The position numbers and the translations under genes are program-made. Shown piece by piece: positions 44,901 through 55,917 of a stretch of DNA of 64,000 nt; within the stretch, counting starts at the first letter, position 1, and every line of letters starts with the position of its first letter. The DNA is from Liolophura sinensis (taxonomy: Eukaryota; Mollusca; Polyplacophora; Chitonida; Chitonidae). The notes below the pieces were generated by a model, which did not search any database, had not been told where the DNA came from, and saw only the letters and a list, made by a program, of their open reading frames with translations. The stretch lies in assembly GCF_032854445.1 (NCBI RefSeq), contig NC_088296.1:18093485-18157484 (forward strand), given 5' to 3'.

Positions 44901-47724
44901 GTGAGTGAACTGATAATAACAATCAAAGTGCTAAAATGTAGACTGGTAGGAACTGAAGCCCTGAAGAAATTCACCAGAGCTTCATTTTTGAGGTATGCTA
45001 TTCCGCTTCCTTTAGTTCACATTTATTTATTTGACTGGTGTTTTACGCCGCACTCAAGAATATTTCACTTATGGTGGGAGGAAAATAGTGTGGGGTTCAC
45101 ATTTCAGAAATACTCAACTATTAATCATGGTAAATAATTTGCAGAATTTAGCTTAATTTTCCGCAAAGGGGGTGAAAAGCAAACTTTATGAGTGAATGTT
45201 TGCTAATGACTTAAACACAGCATATTTACCTGTCAAAAATATTAATTTATTTATATGATTGGTGCCGTACTCAAGAATATTTCACTCCTGTATTAAGCTG
45301 TGAGAAACCCCGGCTCGGGGGGAAAACCCTTGACCACCCCTGCAATTTGCTAACAGACCTTCCCAGGTATGACTGGAGAGGAAGAGAAATTGATTACCAT
45401 CCATGGATGACTGAAACTAAGACTGAAATAAAAAATCTATGATAGGAAATGTATGTGCATGGATATCAGAGTCAGATAAAGCCTCTGGCCAATAACAGCC
45501 AGAGATCAAAACAAATTATTGCAATTCTTCAACCTTTTCACATGTTTGCAAGGTGTTTATTTAAGCAAATTCTGAGGTAGACTAATAAAATTAATCTTTT
45601 TGTGAAGCAATGAAATCGGACAATACAACCAATGTAAATTTGTCTGCAAAATCAAATTAAAAACCTGTATAACTTGCACTGAAAGTGGCTTTTTCATATG
45701 CAAAAAAATTGAGGATTTCGGCTACTCACAGAATACTGTCAGGGTCATACTGATCACTGATTAGTCCAAACTTGTCTAGGTACCGCCTCCGTATCCGCCT
45801 CCCAAGCATGTAAGTCTGGTCTTGTCCTAGACAGGTCAGTTGACCAATGTAAGCTCCGCCCTAACAAGACACAAAATGATTGGCATGCTGATTGACAATG
45901 TCACAAGTGATATGTAAAAAATATTAGAATTTTTTCATCTGGTTTTTGCGTTTAAAGAGGGCCTGTGTTAAAACCATTCATACATGTGTTCGTCTCTTTC
46001 TGAATATTTCTTAGATTTCTGATTTCTGTGGTTTTAAAAGGAAAAAAAATTAATAAAATCGGAAAAAAGAAAATAGAGAAATTTTTACTTTAAGTGTGTG
46101 TTTCCTGTAATGCTTCTCCAGAGAAGATTCTGGTCTTGCTCCTCCTCCAGTCAAATCACGTAGAGTGTAATTGTACAGAGTATGTGGTACCCCTGCTAGG
46201 AAGAGCCGAACTTCATAATTGGCCTGGAAAACAAGGAAAACTGGCAGCTTCATAAAGTTGAATCATAACAACAATCAGGATGACTCTCTATAAAATCCAT
46301 GAGGAAGTTTTGCCATTTTTAAGCCGACATACACGGATATTTCACTTATATGATGGTAGACATCACTATGGTGGTAGGTAATCCATGACCATCCGCAGGT
46401 TGCTGGCAGACCTACACACGTACGACCGGGGAGAAAGCTAGCGTGAGATGGACTTGAACCCACAGAGACCGGACTGGTGAGAGGCTCCTAAGTTATTACA
46501 CCTGCTGGCACGCTAACCACCTCTGCCACAGATTCCCCCAGGTATCATCTGTCATAGCAAAACCATTTCCAAAGTGGGAGGTCTACGTATCACATTAGAA
46601 ATATTATATGATTTTATGACATTAATTTATTTATTTATTTATTTGATTGGTGTTTTACGCCGTACTCAAGAATATTTCACTTATACGACAGCAGTCAGCA
46701 TTATGGTGGGAGGAAACCGGGCAGAGCCTGGGGGAAACCCACAACCATTCGCAGGTTGCTGATAGACCTTCCCACCTACAGTTGGAGTGGAAGCCAGCAT
46801 AAGCTGGACTTGAACTCACACCAACCGCATTGGTGAGAAACTCCTTGGTCATTACACAGTATAAAAAGCTGGTAAATTCTGATCAAAAATAGCAGGGTGA
46901 TATGCCCATGAAAGTCTATGATGATGACGAGTCCACTATGACGTCAGGGTTGATCTGGGTCCACATATGATGGCCAGACCTGGGCATCTGAGCCGGCTAC
47001 AGGTACCATGGATGGAAGATATTCACCATGGCTGGAGGATATTCACCATGGCTGGAGGATATTCACCATGGATGGAAGATATTCACCATGGCTGGAGGAT
47101 ATTTACCATGGCTGGAGGATATTCACCATGGCTGGAGGATATTTACCATGGCTGGAGGATATTCACCATGGCTGGAGGATATTCACCATGGCTGGGAGAT
47201 ATTCACCATGGCTGGAGGATATTCACCATGGCTGGAGGATATTCACCATGGCTGGAGGATATTCACCATGGCTGGGAGATATTCACCATGGCTGGAGGAT
47301 ATTCACCATGGCTGGAGGATATTTACCATGGCTGGAGGATATTTACCATGGCTGGAGGATATTCAGCTACGATCCGGCTGTGCTGTAAATCCTGTTTCAA
47401 TCAATCATCAACGTTACCGGTAGGCCTACTGCAGAGATTAAAAGACAACCAGCACCTTACACATTTTGATTTTACCTGTTCAACATTTGGTATGGTTTTC
47501 AAAGGGGTCCGTGCTCCGTGACGAAAGAAAATCTGCACCTGTTTTAACGTCAGCTCACTTTCGATTTCGTTATCAACTTCGCGCTCAACATCAACCGCTT
47601 TGTTGTCTGCGAAAACAGTTCCGGTATTTGACTGAAACCTCCAACGAACGCCTTTATAGGCCATCAGACCAAGAACAGCAGATCCAGTCGCACTACTTAA
47701 CTGCAGTATCAATCTTCGATTCAT
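35980..47724 (-). CDS. ACP6: Lysophosphatidic acid phosphatase type 6-like histidine acid phosphatase
   Basis: Eleven exons (minus strand): 47724-47476, 46223-46089, 45860-45730, 44874-44786, 43060-42902, 40825-40752, 39605-39502, 38878-38792, 37490-37322, 36920-36788, 36089-35980. All have GT..AG introns and consistent phases, giving 479 residues. In vertebrates ACP6 is mitochondrial and converts lysophosphatidic acid to monoacylglycerol. Here the N-terminus (MNRRLILQLSSATG..) is basic and hydrophobic, fitting a mitochondrial signal. The catalytic RHGARTP is at residues 68-74 and HD at 353-354 (CHDTSL). Other family landmarks are GGAYIGQLT, LFPNG, GIDSS and KWPPFA. Oddity: the conserved RSTN reads HSTN (residues 174-177), replacing a phosphate-binding Arg. 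The C-terminal tail is longer and acidic. Introns 1, 4 and 6 hold minisatellites and intron 5 a degenerate tandem repeat. Confidence 0.92.
36226..36346 (-). repeat. SINE-1 fragment in last ACP6-like intron
   Basis: 'catcattatggtgggaaaaa' to 'ggttgctgacagaccttacc'; both ends are lost. Confidence 0.65.
38030..38240 (-). repeat. SINE-1 copy in ACP6-like intron 8
   Basis: Inverted copy from 'gatttatttgggtttttcgc' through 'gagctggacttgaactcac' to a remnant of the head. Confidence 0.8.
38403..38575 (+). repeat. SINE-1 3' half in ACP6-like intron 8
   Basis: From 'aaactctctggctgtaagtg' to 'aatcaaataaataaataaat'. Confidence 0.85.
40085..40510. repeat. 14-bp minisatellite, about 30 copies, ACP6-like intron 6
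   Basis: The unit is close to agcaagccctctcc, with variants (agca, tcaagctc). Apparent proteins read from it are artefacts. Confidence 0.95.
40884..40914 (-). repeat. SINE-1 tail stub
   Basis: 'catttatttatttgattggt' directly abuts the first tacctcaagtacctcag motif. Confidence 0.6.
40911..42190. repeat. Degenerate array of ggtgtacctgaggtac motifs, ACP6-like intron 5
   Basis: At least a dozen matches in both orientations (for example 40972, 41578, 41687, 41928, 42000, 42058-42190). A longer surrounding unit (tctttaaggtgtacctgag then 'caagtgttgatttc') recurs at about 41675, 41910 and 41990. The right end (42055-42190) is nearly all motif and self-complementary. Confidence 0.65.
41745..41862 (-). 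repeat. SINE-1 copy inside the gtgtacctgag array
   Basis: 'ttatttatttgactggtgtt' to 'gaccatccgcaggttg'; the array motif resumes immediately after. Confidence 0.8.
42351..42450 (-). repeat. SINE-1 fragment, ACP6-like intron 5
   Basis: 'catttatttgtttatttgat' to 'catctgcaggttc', with a deletion in the body. Confidence 0.7.
43061..44060. repeat. 46-bp minisatellite derived from ACP6-like exon 5 splice acceptor, about 21 copies
   Basis: It starts at the base next to exon 5. On the minus strand each unit is about 20 bases of intron (pyrimidine tract ending gttgttcag) plus 26 bases matching the first 26 of exon 5 (GCAATGTGGTTCTC..CACTCAGGAT). The array thus repeats the real 3' splice site. 46 is not a multiple of 3. 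Confidence 0.92.
44310..44585 (+). repeat. SINE-2 copy, diverged
   Basis: 'cctcagttagcgctctgcac' head to the 3' end 'gcgcagtacgacgtaaaacc', in ACP6-like intron 4 next to the minisatellite. Confidence 0.65.
45018..45385 (-). repeat. Two SINE-1 fragments, ACP6-like intron 3
   Basis: 45018-45085 ('tttatttgactggtgtttta') and 45243-45385 ('attggtgccgtactcaagaa' to 'acagaccttcccaggta'). Both are inverted and 5'-truncated. Confidence 0.75.
45510..45655 (-). repeat. Dispersed repeat E, copy 1
   Basis: Read on the minus strand, 'aaataaacaccttgcaaaca' then 'tgtgaaaaggttgaagaat' matches 58140-58190 almost exactly. A third copy is at 52847-52985. Confidence 0.65.
46316..46540 (-). repeat. SINE-1 copy, ACP6-like intron 1
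   Basis: 'acacggatatttcacttata' to the head region 'gcacgctaaccacctctgcc'. Confidence 0.8.
46622..46855 (-). repeat. SINE-1 copy, ACP6-like intron 1
   Basis: A well preserved tail and body ('ttgattggtgttttacgccg'); it stops in the head at 'ggtcattacacagt'. Confidence 0.85.
47005..47368. repeat. 20-bp minisatellite, about 18 copies, ACP6-like intron 1
   Basis: The unit is gctggaggatattcaccatg, with variants gatggaag and gctgggag and a few attt. It is highly regular, so probably young. All three plus frames are open by arithmetic. Confidence 0.95.
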
Positions 47725-47962
47725 CTTCAAACAAAAAGAAAACGCTTTTTTTAAGTGTTTGTCGCTCACACAACTGTCATCTGTCAAACTCTAGAAAACA
47801 CGTGGTGAGCACTTCCGGAAGAGCTCTTCTAGGGGAAACTATCCTGTTTTTATTCTAGTCACTCGGACTTTTAGCAATAGTTGCCTCCCTTTATCCGCCA
47901 ACAGGTATGTGAAAAGTGAGTGAGTGCTTGGGGTATGAGAAAAGCACCAACAAACCAAATCA

Positions 47963-48121
47963 CACAGTAAACTATGAGGGGCCAAATTAACATTTAATCG
48001 CAAATTAACGATATCAATAAATCATTCATCGATATCAATAATTCTTTTATCTGTATCAACAAATGAATTAGCGATATCGATAAATCTTGATTAAATGTTA
48101 ATCTGGCTCCCCACAGTAAAC
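47963..48121. mobile_element. MITE-like inverted-repeat element with 9-10-bp direct repeat
   Basis: About 24-bp inverted ends (47976-47999 GAGGGGCCAAATTAACAT.. and 48089-48112, ..ATGTTAATCTGGCTCCCC) enclose A/T-rich repeats of gatatcaataaat. cacagtaaac occurs just outside on both sides (47963-47972, 48112-48121), with three extra bases (tat) on the left. No coding capacity. It lies about 250 bp upstream of the ACP6-like start codon. Confidence 0.65.
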
Positions 48122-48427
48122 ACAATCCAGAAATAGTAAATAGTGAGAAAAGTGAAAGCTAAACATTTATTTTTGAGATATTGTTACCATCGAGGTCCAT
48201 TAAGAAATTTGGCCATTGAACTTGAAGCCAAGAAAACAATCTGATACTGCAACGTTTAATAACATGATTTCTTTGATTTTACACCTATCAACATTTAAAC
48301 AAATTTAAATTGCAATTACATGTAGCTTAGAACCTTGAAGATTAAGAGCATTCAAAACTTTTCGGTTAGAAACTCGATCGCCTTTGTGTACTTTAAATCT
48401 ATTTTGCACCTGTTCCTATGATCAAAG

Positions 48428-48510
48428 TTTCGCGCGCGCACTCGACGTCACGACGGTTTAGCCAATCAAATAGCCCATATACCTTTGCCGTACAGTGTGA
48501 CGTCATGTCG
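48428..48510 (+). promoter_or_regulatory. CpG-rich promoter-like stretch with CCAAT and CRE
   Basis: 'cgcgcgcgcactcgacgtca' is followed by 'agccaatcaaa' (CCAAT box) and a perfect CRE, TGACGTCA, at 48498-48505. It is CpG-dense compared with its surroundings. It could serve a rightward gene and perhaps the ACP6-like gene in the other direction. Confidence 0.45.
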
Positions 48511-50721
48511 AGGTCAATGGCAGTAAAAATTAGTGAAAGCAATGGCTACGACAACAATGAGAGAGCACGATTCAAGGTAACTCTAAAGATTAGGCTGTGA
48601 TTTATTTTTTCCTGTGTGACTAAGCAGGCGTTGCTGGTGTGGCGACATTAAGTAGCTGTGTGTATGCCCTTCTAATTTCAGCAAAAAAATGTCTAAAACT
48701 CGTACGTGCTTTTCTGTCACCATGTCTATTACAACAACAACATAACATACAGTTACCTACGCACGCACATGAAAGACTGATTATTGAATACTTGTGTTAT
48801 TTGCATTTAAATGGATAGTTTCATGCCGAAAGTTTGAAAGTTTCGGAATAGCCATGGTCGTGCATTCAAAGTGATGAAACGTATTACTGTATAGTTTAGG
48901 TTTTGAGGTTAATCCTTGATATAAATTGTGCAGTTATTTGAAAACCCCTCTTACAAGTTCTAACTTCTAGCTGCACGCATTGTACACATGGCTCTAAGGC
49001 ATAGCACCCAATGGTGTGAAAGCCCCATGGGCTATATGCACCTCTGCACAGAAAATCGTAAAACGAATTGCGATATAATTCTAATTTTTCCTGGAAAATG
49101 ACTCAAAATTAACTAACAATATTAACCCTCAGTCTTGGTCACATTTCGATCAGCCTTGGTCGCATTTCGATCAGCCTAGCCGAAAGCTAAGCGGGAATAA
49201 TTGTTCCAATTTGTAAAGCCCAGCTACGGTCATGTAGACTTCCATGCGAACAGTTTCATGAAAAAAACTACAGCTTAAATCCTCTTCATTGTGGAGTATT
49301 AAATCAGGCTAAGCAGGGAATAAAATGAATGAATTAAGGTCTTTTTGCATTGCCTTGAGGGTGCATAGGCCTGCCAGCAACCTGCAGATGGTAGTCAATT
49401 TCCCTCCTACCATAATGTTGGCTGCCGTCGTATAAGTGAAATATTCTTACGTACGGCGTAAAACACCAATCAAATAAAGAAATTCATTGAGGGTGCATAT
49501 ATGAGCCATAGAAAAATTATTTCTATGTGTAGTGTGAAAAATTTTAATTTTTGGCCAGGAAAAACCTCATGGCAGCCTGGAAATTTGAAATCTTTGATAT
49601 TTTTAACTCTGTGACTCTTTCAACTCCATGGTCTTTCCGGTATATGAAACAAACGCTCCAGAATTCCTCTGAAAAATTCTTCATGAATTCTTTACTCTAA
49701 TAAAACAAAGTTTTTATGAATTTGTAACATTTAATTTTCAAAATGAAATGAAATGAAATTTACTTGTACAGGTTTAAGGGTTTATCATTTAATCCAGATG
49801 GTCTCCACAAGCCTAGCATTACCTGTACATGTACCCTGCCCTGACATTGTATTAAGCTACAGGGCACATTTACCTGTAGATGTGGGCAAATTGGGCTTCT
49901 CTAACTATCGTAAAATGACCTGAAGATTTGCATTTTCACATGGTTTCATGCAGTTGCCATGGTAACCTGAAGTTTTGCATGTGAGTTATTGTTGTTTACT
50001 TTCACACAATCTGAGATGACAAAAGAGACTGATTAGCCTCCCGCCTGTTTCATTACCCTGCATGGCTATTAGAAACTCTGGTTGCTAATCCTCGCCACAT
50101 GGGGTCAAGTCACTGAAGGTGAGAAGTGCAGGTCTCCCAACTAGTAGGCCTACATGTACATTTCTAGTTATACCCATGAAACACTGTCTCCAAACACTGT
50201 CTCAAAGCATGACCACAGCAAACAAGAAATGTACATGCACAATGTACAGTGCAGACGAACCGTGATATGCTTAGTGTACTATAGCATACTCATTTCTTGG
50301 GTTTACTCATTAAAGTTACTGGTTTAATCTTTATTAATGGAAAGTGAAATCTGTAGTACTGTGTTTCACTTAAAGTTTGGTATGTAAATATACACTGTCA
50401 GAAACGCATAAAAGACTTTAAGCCTTAAAGCTATACTTCTGATGCCAACATTTTAGTTTTTCTCTGTAAGAAATCGATCATAGCTTAGGAAAGTTTCTAA
50501 ATATGCATTAGGTGGATGAATCCAACTTAAGGTGAAATATAGTAATTAGAAAAAAAACAAAAAACGACAATCAGTGTACTTTTTAAAATGTATAAATACA
50601 TGTACTCTTTTTCTGATTAATTTCCATGTAAATTTTTGTTTTGCAGACCACGCTGGTTATCTCTGCATGACCTGTGAATTACTGAAGCTGGACCCATAAA
50701 AACACACTGGAGACACACCAG
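48511..50721 (+). other. Candidate 5' exons of a rightward transcript
   Basis: A possible exon ends at 48576 (TTCAAG|gtaact) and another is 50647-50721 ('tttgttttgcag|ACCACG' to 'CACCAG|gtacat'). Joined, any reading frame soon stops, so they would be 5' UTR or carry only a short uORF. No further exon was found to 64000. Confidence 0.25.
49368..49482 (+). repeat. SINE-1 3' half
   Basis: 'ggcctgccagcaacctgcag' to 'aaacaccaatcaaataaaga'. Confidence 0.85.
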
Positions 50722-51875
50722 GTACATGTATGTATATAAGTATAGACAATTAATATATTAATTAATTAATTAATAATTTATAAATATAACAATTGACGTT
50801 TTGAATATTTCTGCAGAACTTTAATACTTTGGTAAGCTCCGTCAGAAAAAGTCAAATGAGCATTTGAGTCACGTTGTTAGTGCAGGTTTGGGAGAAGAAA
50901 AAAGGTGGGATTGACGCTGTCACAAACTATGTGTACGTGAAATGAAAATATTGAATGTAAGAAATGTGGTTGTATGTGGTTTCTAGTCGGACCTGTCTGG
51001 TCAGTGGTCTCATAGGCCACACCAGTTAAATTGTGTCATGGGCAGATTGAATGTTTTTTGGGGTTTTTTTTCGGGTGCAGTATTGGAGGAGGGTGTAGAA
51101 ATAAGAAACAAATCTGGAAATTCTTTGAATTTGCATGAAATTCGGAGTGTCCAAGCCATTTGTCCTGCCTTAGCACAAAATGCACTTATACTCACCTTCT
51201 TGTGTATGCGTTTATATGTTGTAATCTATTAAGGCTTTCAGGATGTAATAAAGTTGCCCCAGAAAATTGCTATGGGAATACAGGGCATTTCCACATTAAA
51301 CACTCATCATTTTCGCATGGTTTCATGCAGTTGCTATGGTAACAGATGTTTTTAATTTTCCCACATTTCTGCTGTTGTGCATTGTACAGTTTTTTAAGCT
51401 GTTACAGTGTCTTTGTCCCCCGAAGACTTGACTCTTCCATCAGGCCGTTTAGGGGTGTGACTCTGTTGATTTCAAACGAACATGCTATACGGGTGTAAAG
51501 AGTTTATCTGCCCTGGGGGTGCAAGCTGATCACTGGCTCTTCTTTCTGACTCTTCTTTCTGACTCCAGGTCAGGGTATTGATATAGTTGGAACAGCGTGT
51601 TAACACTTGCCTTTATGAGAAAAATGTATCAAAACAACTATTTGACCTAAAATTTTGTACCAAAATGTGCATTTTAAGAGGCGAATAACAGTGAAGAAAT
51701 AATGGTACTGAAACAGTTGTCTAGTAAGACATCACATTACCTTCCAACAAACGTTAAAACATCTTTTCAACCTCAGTGGAACTCTAAGTATCAGGCAAAA
51801 TGTGTCATGGACAAAATTTTAGGTCATATTCCATAGTTGAAATAGCGTGTTACATACCAAAAAAAAAAACATGTT

Positions 51876-52005
51876 ATTTATTTATTTATTCGATTGGTGT
51901 TTTACGCCATACTCAAGAATATTTCACTTATACGATGGTGGCCAGCATTATGGTGGGAGGAAACTGGGCAGAGCCTGAGGGAAACCCATGACCATCTGTA
52001 GGCTG
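51876..52005 (-). repeat. SINE-1 copy, 5'-truncated
   Basis: 'tttatttattcgattggtgt' to 'ccatgaccatctgtaggctg'. Confidence 0.85.
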
Positions 52006-52846
52006 GGGAGAAAAAAATACATAAAAAAATACTTAATTTTTTGAAGGTCTTCATTTCCTCAGGCTTTGCATGCCTAGGTTGGTTCTGGAATCAGCCGTCT
52101 GAACATTGTCACATATGATTGGATGGCCAAAGAGATTGAAGCAGTAATTATGATACAACCTTTTTGATTGGTTGTTTGATGTTTTAGTGTTAAAAAGAGT
52201 ATGATAATCTTTGTTGTATTGCTAAGACTGGAAGTCTTTGGGAACTGTCAAGGCTGATGTCTCAGACTTTCCCCGGATTAATTAAGAAAAGTTCGTTCCA
52301 TGTTGAGGTTGATAGCTTGCCGGAAATTCGTTTTGGCGTGACTCGGATGTCAGGCAAATTTTCAGTGTGCTTTGACACTGGAGGCAATGGAGATTTTTAA
52401 GTGCCCGTGCTCACCATGTGGACTGAGGCGTTGGGGATTTTGACTTCGTGGTCACAGTGGAAAAAAAAAACGCCCGTTGAATCACTAATTAATAAAACGT
52501 TAAAAGAGACAGATCGACGAGACATCGCCGCGTTGTTGGAGACAAAAAGACCGTAAAGAACATTGTTGAAGCCTTTTGAGAGTTAATGTCGAATCAGCAC
52601 CTCATTAATGCAGTTAATTAGAACTGTTAAATTAAATTGATTTTCAATTAACATGATTAGGCAACAAACCACATTGCCTGCCTGTGGCCTGATTTTCGGG
52701 TGTGTGGTCCTTGAGTTTTATTGCAAGTCCAATTATCAGTTAAAATGTAAACCATGTATTGTAACCCTGTATAATTCCTCAATCTTTCCGCATTGGAAAG
52801 ACCAATTTTCAGTGCAATTCTTGCAGATTTTTAATTTGTTTTTGGA

Positions 52847-52985
52847 GACAAAACTACATTAGTTGGATTAACCAGTTTCAGGGTTTCACAAGGAGTATAC
52901 TTTTGTCAGTCTACACAGAATAACGCCTTCAGAATATGTTTGAAGGATATACACAATGGAAAAGGTTGAAAAATTACAGTAAGAG
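52847..52985 (+). repeat. Dispersed repeat E, copy 2
   Basis: 'gacaaaactacattagttgg' ... 'ggaaaaggttgaaaaattac'. Same order of blocks as 58060-58203 but more diverged. Confidence 0.65.
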
Positions 52986-53550
52986 ATTTGTGGCAGTTTT
53001 TGGCATTTCAGTATGCAGGTAAATGCACTATATCTCATAATTTGTTTAAAAAATTTTATAAAAATATTTGATTGTGTTTTCTTAATTTTGTGATTTTCTG
53101 AATCTGAAACCATCGTTATTGAAACATTCAGCCCAGCTAGTAATTAGTGACAACTTTTTTGAAAAGTAATTGTTGACACATTATGTTTCTTGGTTGGCTT
53201 TTTTTTTGTTTTGTTTTCTCCAGTTGAATGAAACTGTAGTACGCTTATGTGTTGACATGAAATGCATTGGCTATGATATAGTATGTGGAATGTAATAAAA
53301 CCATATGTTATGAGTAATGCTTTATGAGGAAAGAACTTAATAAACTTTGATTGCGAGTTTGTTTGGACACAGTGCACACGTACCTGTCTGCTTACTGGTA
53401 GCAGGACATCAGTGCAATGACCTAAAAATTTGACAACAAAATTTGTGATGATTTTGATTTTTTGTGAGGCAAATATATGTCATGAAATAATACTAAAATT
53501 TACATTTTCCCAGTTGGATATCATCCAACACCTCTCAAATCACCTTTCAC

Positions 53551-53894
53551 CAGCCCCAATAGCACAGTTGGTGGAGCGTCCGCTTTGGGAGTGGTAGATC
53601 CAGGGTCAATCCTGGGTAGAGTCACACCTAAGACTTTTAAACTTCCTCGCTTGGTGATCAGCATTAAGGTGATAGTGCAACGACTGGTTGACCCGTATCA
53701 GTATAAAGGCTCAGGTTACTTACCTTTGGTAAGTTGTCTCAGTGAAGCAGCACTAGATAAAAGAGCGGTGGAAATCTGTCCTGCAACAAGGAGGCACGTT
53801 ACATGCACTGTAAGGATTCCTTCGTTGTCATATGACTGAAAAATTTTTTAAGTACGACGTTAAACCCCAAGCACTCACTCACTCACTCACTCAC
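53551..53894 (+). repeat. SINE-2, near full length (reference copy for this window)
   Basis: The tRNA-like head 'tagcacagttggtggagcg' carries a Pol III A box, with 'agggtcaatcctgg' near the B box. The body includes 'agtgaagcagcactagata', and the 3' end is 'agtacgacgttaaacccc' followed by (CACT)n. Confidence 0.85.
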
Positions 53895-54149
53895 ACGACC
53901 TCTCTAAAATTAGTAGAGCTCCAAGAATCTAGAAAAATGAGCAACTTACATGTAGTCATGGACGGAGTTTTAGGTTGTTTAGGGTAGTTAACTTTTGTTA
54001 GACAGATAGAAAACATTGGAAATTGTCAGATGGCGACCAGGCTGACTAAAGTGTTATGTTAATAGGACGTGTAAGTACATAATTTTGCTTGATGTACATT
54101 TTCTTATGTTTTTTTTTCTTTGTTTGTCCTACTGTTTGAAACACTGTTT

Positions 54150-54282
54150 GTCAACCTGCGGATGGTCATGGGTTTCTTCCAGGCTCTGCCTGGTTTCCTT
54201 CCACCTTAATGCTGGCCGCCCTCGTAAAAGTGAAACATTCTTGAGTGCAGCGTAAAACACCAATCAAATCAAATAAATGAAA
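54150..54282 (+). repeat. SINE-1 3' half
   Basis: 'caacctgcggatggtcatgg' to 'caccaatcaaatcaaataaa'. Confidence 0.85.
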
Positions 54283-54289
54283 CACATTG

Positions 54290-55800
54290 TCAAAACTTCA
54301 GACTTATAAGAGAATAAAAAAAAAAGTAGATTATGTGGTTAAGAAAGTTTGCTGTTTAGATTTTGATTATTGGTATTGGTTGGATTTTGATTACAGCACA
54401 TCATATATATCATTGTTTTCATTTCATTTACATCATGTGGAAACAGTGCTGTATAAATCTTATTTCAGCGCAAAGCTTGCGTTGAAGCTTAAATACTACC
54501 CAAATCTTTATTCGATTTTACTAATTTTTTTTCTTTTCACTTCACCCCTTTTCTAATGCGACAAGTGGTATTAGTGGTGCGATCTCGACTTGTCAAAAAC
54601 CCCACCCCTCAGGGATATCAGTATAATGGATGTGGAAGCCGTCCCTGTGTCAACTGTTTCAAAATGCATTAGCCGTGACAATGTGTGTGCCTTGGGAAAT
54701 CTTGTTATGCATACAGCTTTTCTTCCTCCTTTCCCAAAGATTTGGCATCCATTGTGACTGGTGGAAAACTCTGTGTAATGGAATGATGTGACAAGTCACC
54801 AAAACGTAATCGATAAAAGATTTTTTTTTTTTTTTTTTCGGACCAGCTAGTATTCTCAGCGCAAACTAGGCTTTTAAATGGTTGTAAAAATCCAAGACGA
54901 TGTCTGAAAGCATCTATTAAATTCTGTTATTTTAAAAGCTCCAAACGTCTCTGATAATTGTCTTTTTTCGTCTTCTGATGCCTGGAGGTGTTATTCTTGA
55001 AATTTTTAATAGTCGAATCGACAGCAAATCTAAAAAAAAGATTCCTTTCTTGTCTGTTGAATTATGTGCAGAAAAAAATCCCCGTAAAGTTAAATAATGC
55101 AAATACTGGTTTAGGAATTATCTGTCAAAAATAGGCATTAGACAGACAAAAAGATTAAAAATCTCCCTGTTGCATTCTTCATCGTTCTCCCACTAGTTAC
55201 CATTTTATACATGTGCACACAGGTACGTAAAATTAGGCCCTGGTATGGTATCATCTGTGTCCCGAATAGGTACCTTGTACATCTAGTTGAAGTCATCCAC
55301 CCAGAAATCTGACACACCAGGGATGGATACAGGGTCGCGTTGTGTCTGTCGACTGTTCCAAAATATCAAATTTGCATAAAAATCAAATGATATTAAAGGA
55401 AAAAAAAGAAATGTGTGTATATTAAATTCACTGTAGGACTAACTCCCTGATTGGTGTTGGCAGTACACATTTTATAGCACAGAAATAGCTTTGAGAATAA
55501 AAGGGCTGAGAATGTTTTTCCAAGAATACACAAAATCTTGGGCATCCAGCCATTGGGCTATCATGGTGCGTTTCACTTCACTGTACTGGGCGAAAATTTG
55601 TCCAAAAATTTAAACAGGGACTACACAAAAATTGCTGGTTCCGACATTGCAAGTTGATAAGCATTATAGCATAAGTGCAATATTGATTCTTGAGTGTGAC
55701 ACTCTTCGCCGCTTTGACAGGTTCGAGTGAACATACATACGTATGAATTGGAGAAATAGAAATTGTGCAAATAGATCCATACAGTAGACATATACACATG
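54290..55800. other. No gene recognised
   Basis: Poly(T) at 54821-54838 and A/T-rich sequence. No exon supported. Confidence 0.4.
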
Positions 55801-55807
55801 CAAATTG

Positions 55808-55890
55808 GGGACCTCCATGGCGCAGTTAGTATAAGTGAAATATCCTTGAGTTTGGCGTAAAACACCAATCAGATAAATAAATAAATAAAC
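55808..55890 (+). repeat. SINE-1 head joined to tail (internal deletion)
   Basis: 'gacctccatggcgcagttag' is joined directly to 'tataagtgaaatatccttga' and the (AAATA)n tail; the body is missing. Confidence 0.8.
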
Positions 55891-55917
55891 ATGCAAAATG
55901 TCTTTATTAGGCAGTTC

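Larger units (their letters stand above)
50722..53550. other. No gene recognised
   Basis: A/T-rich; a long intron or intergenic. A TAAT/ATTA-rich cluster lies at 52590-52660. SINE-1 and repeat E copies are listed separately. Confidence 0.4.

Noticed and set aside
46967-47521. 184-codon plus-strand frame with Gly-Tyr-Ser-Pro-Trp repeats
   Set aside because: It is the 20-bp minisatellite; all three frames are open by arithmetic and it overlaps ACP6-like exon 1 on the other strand.
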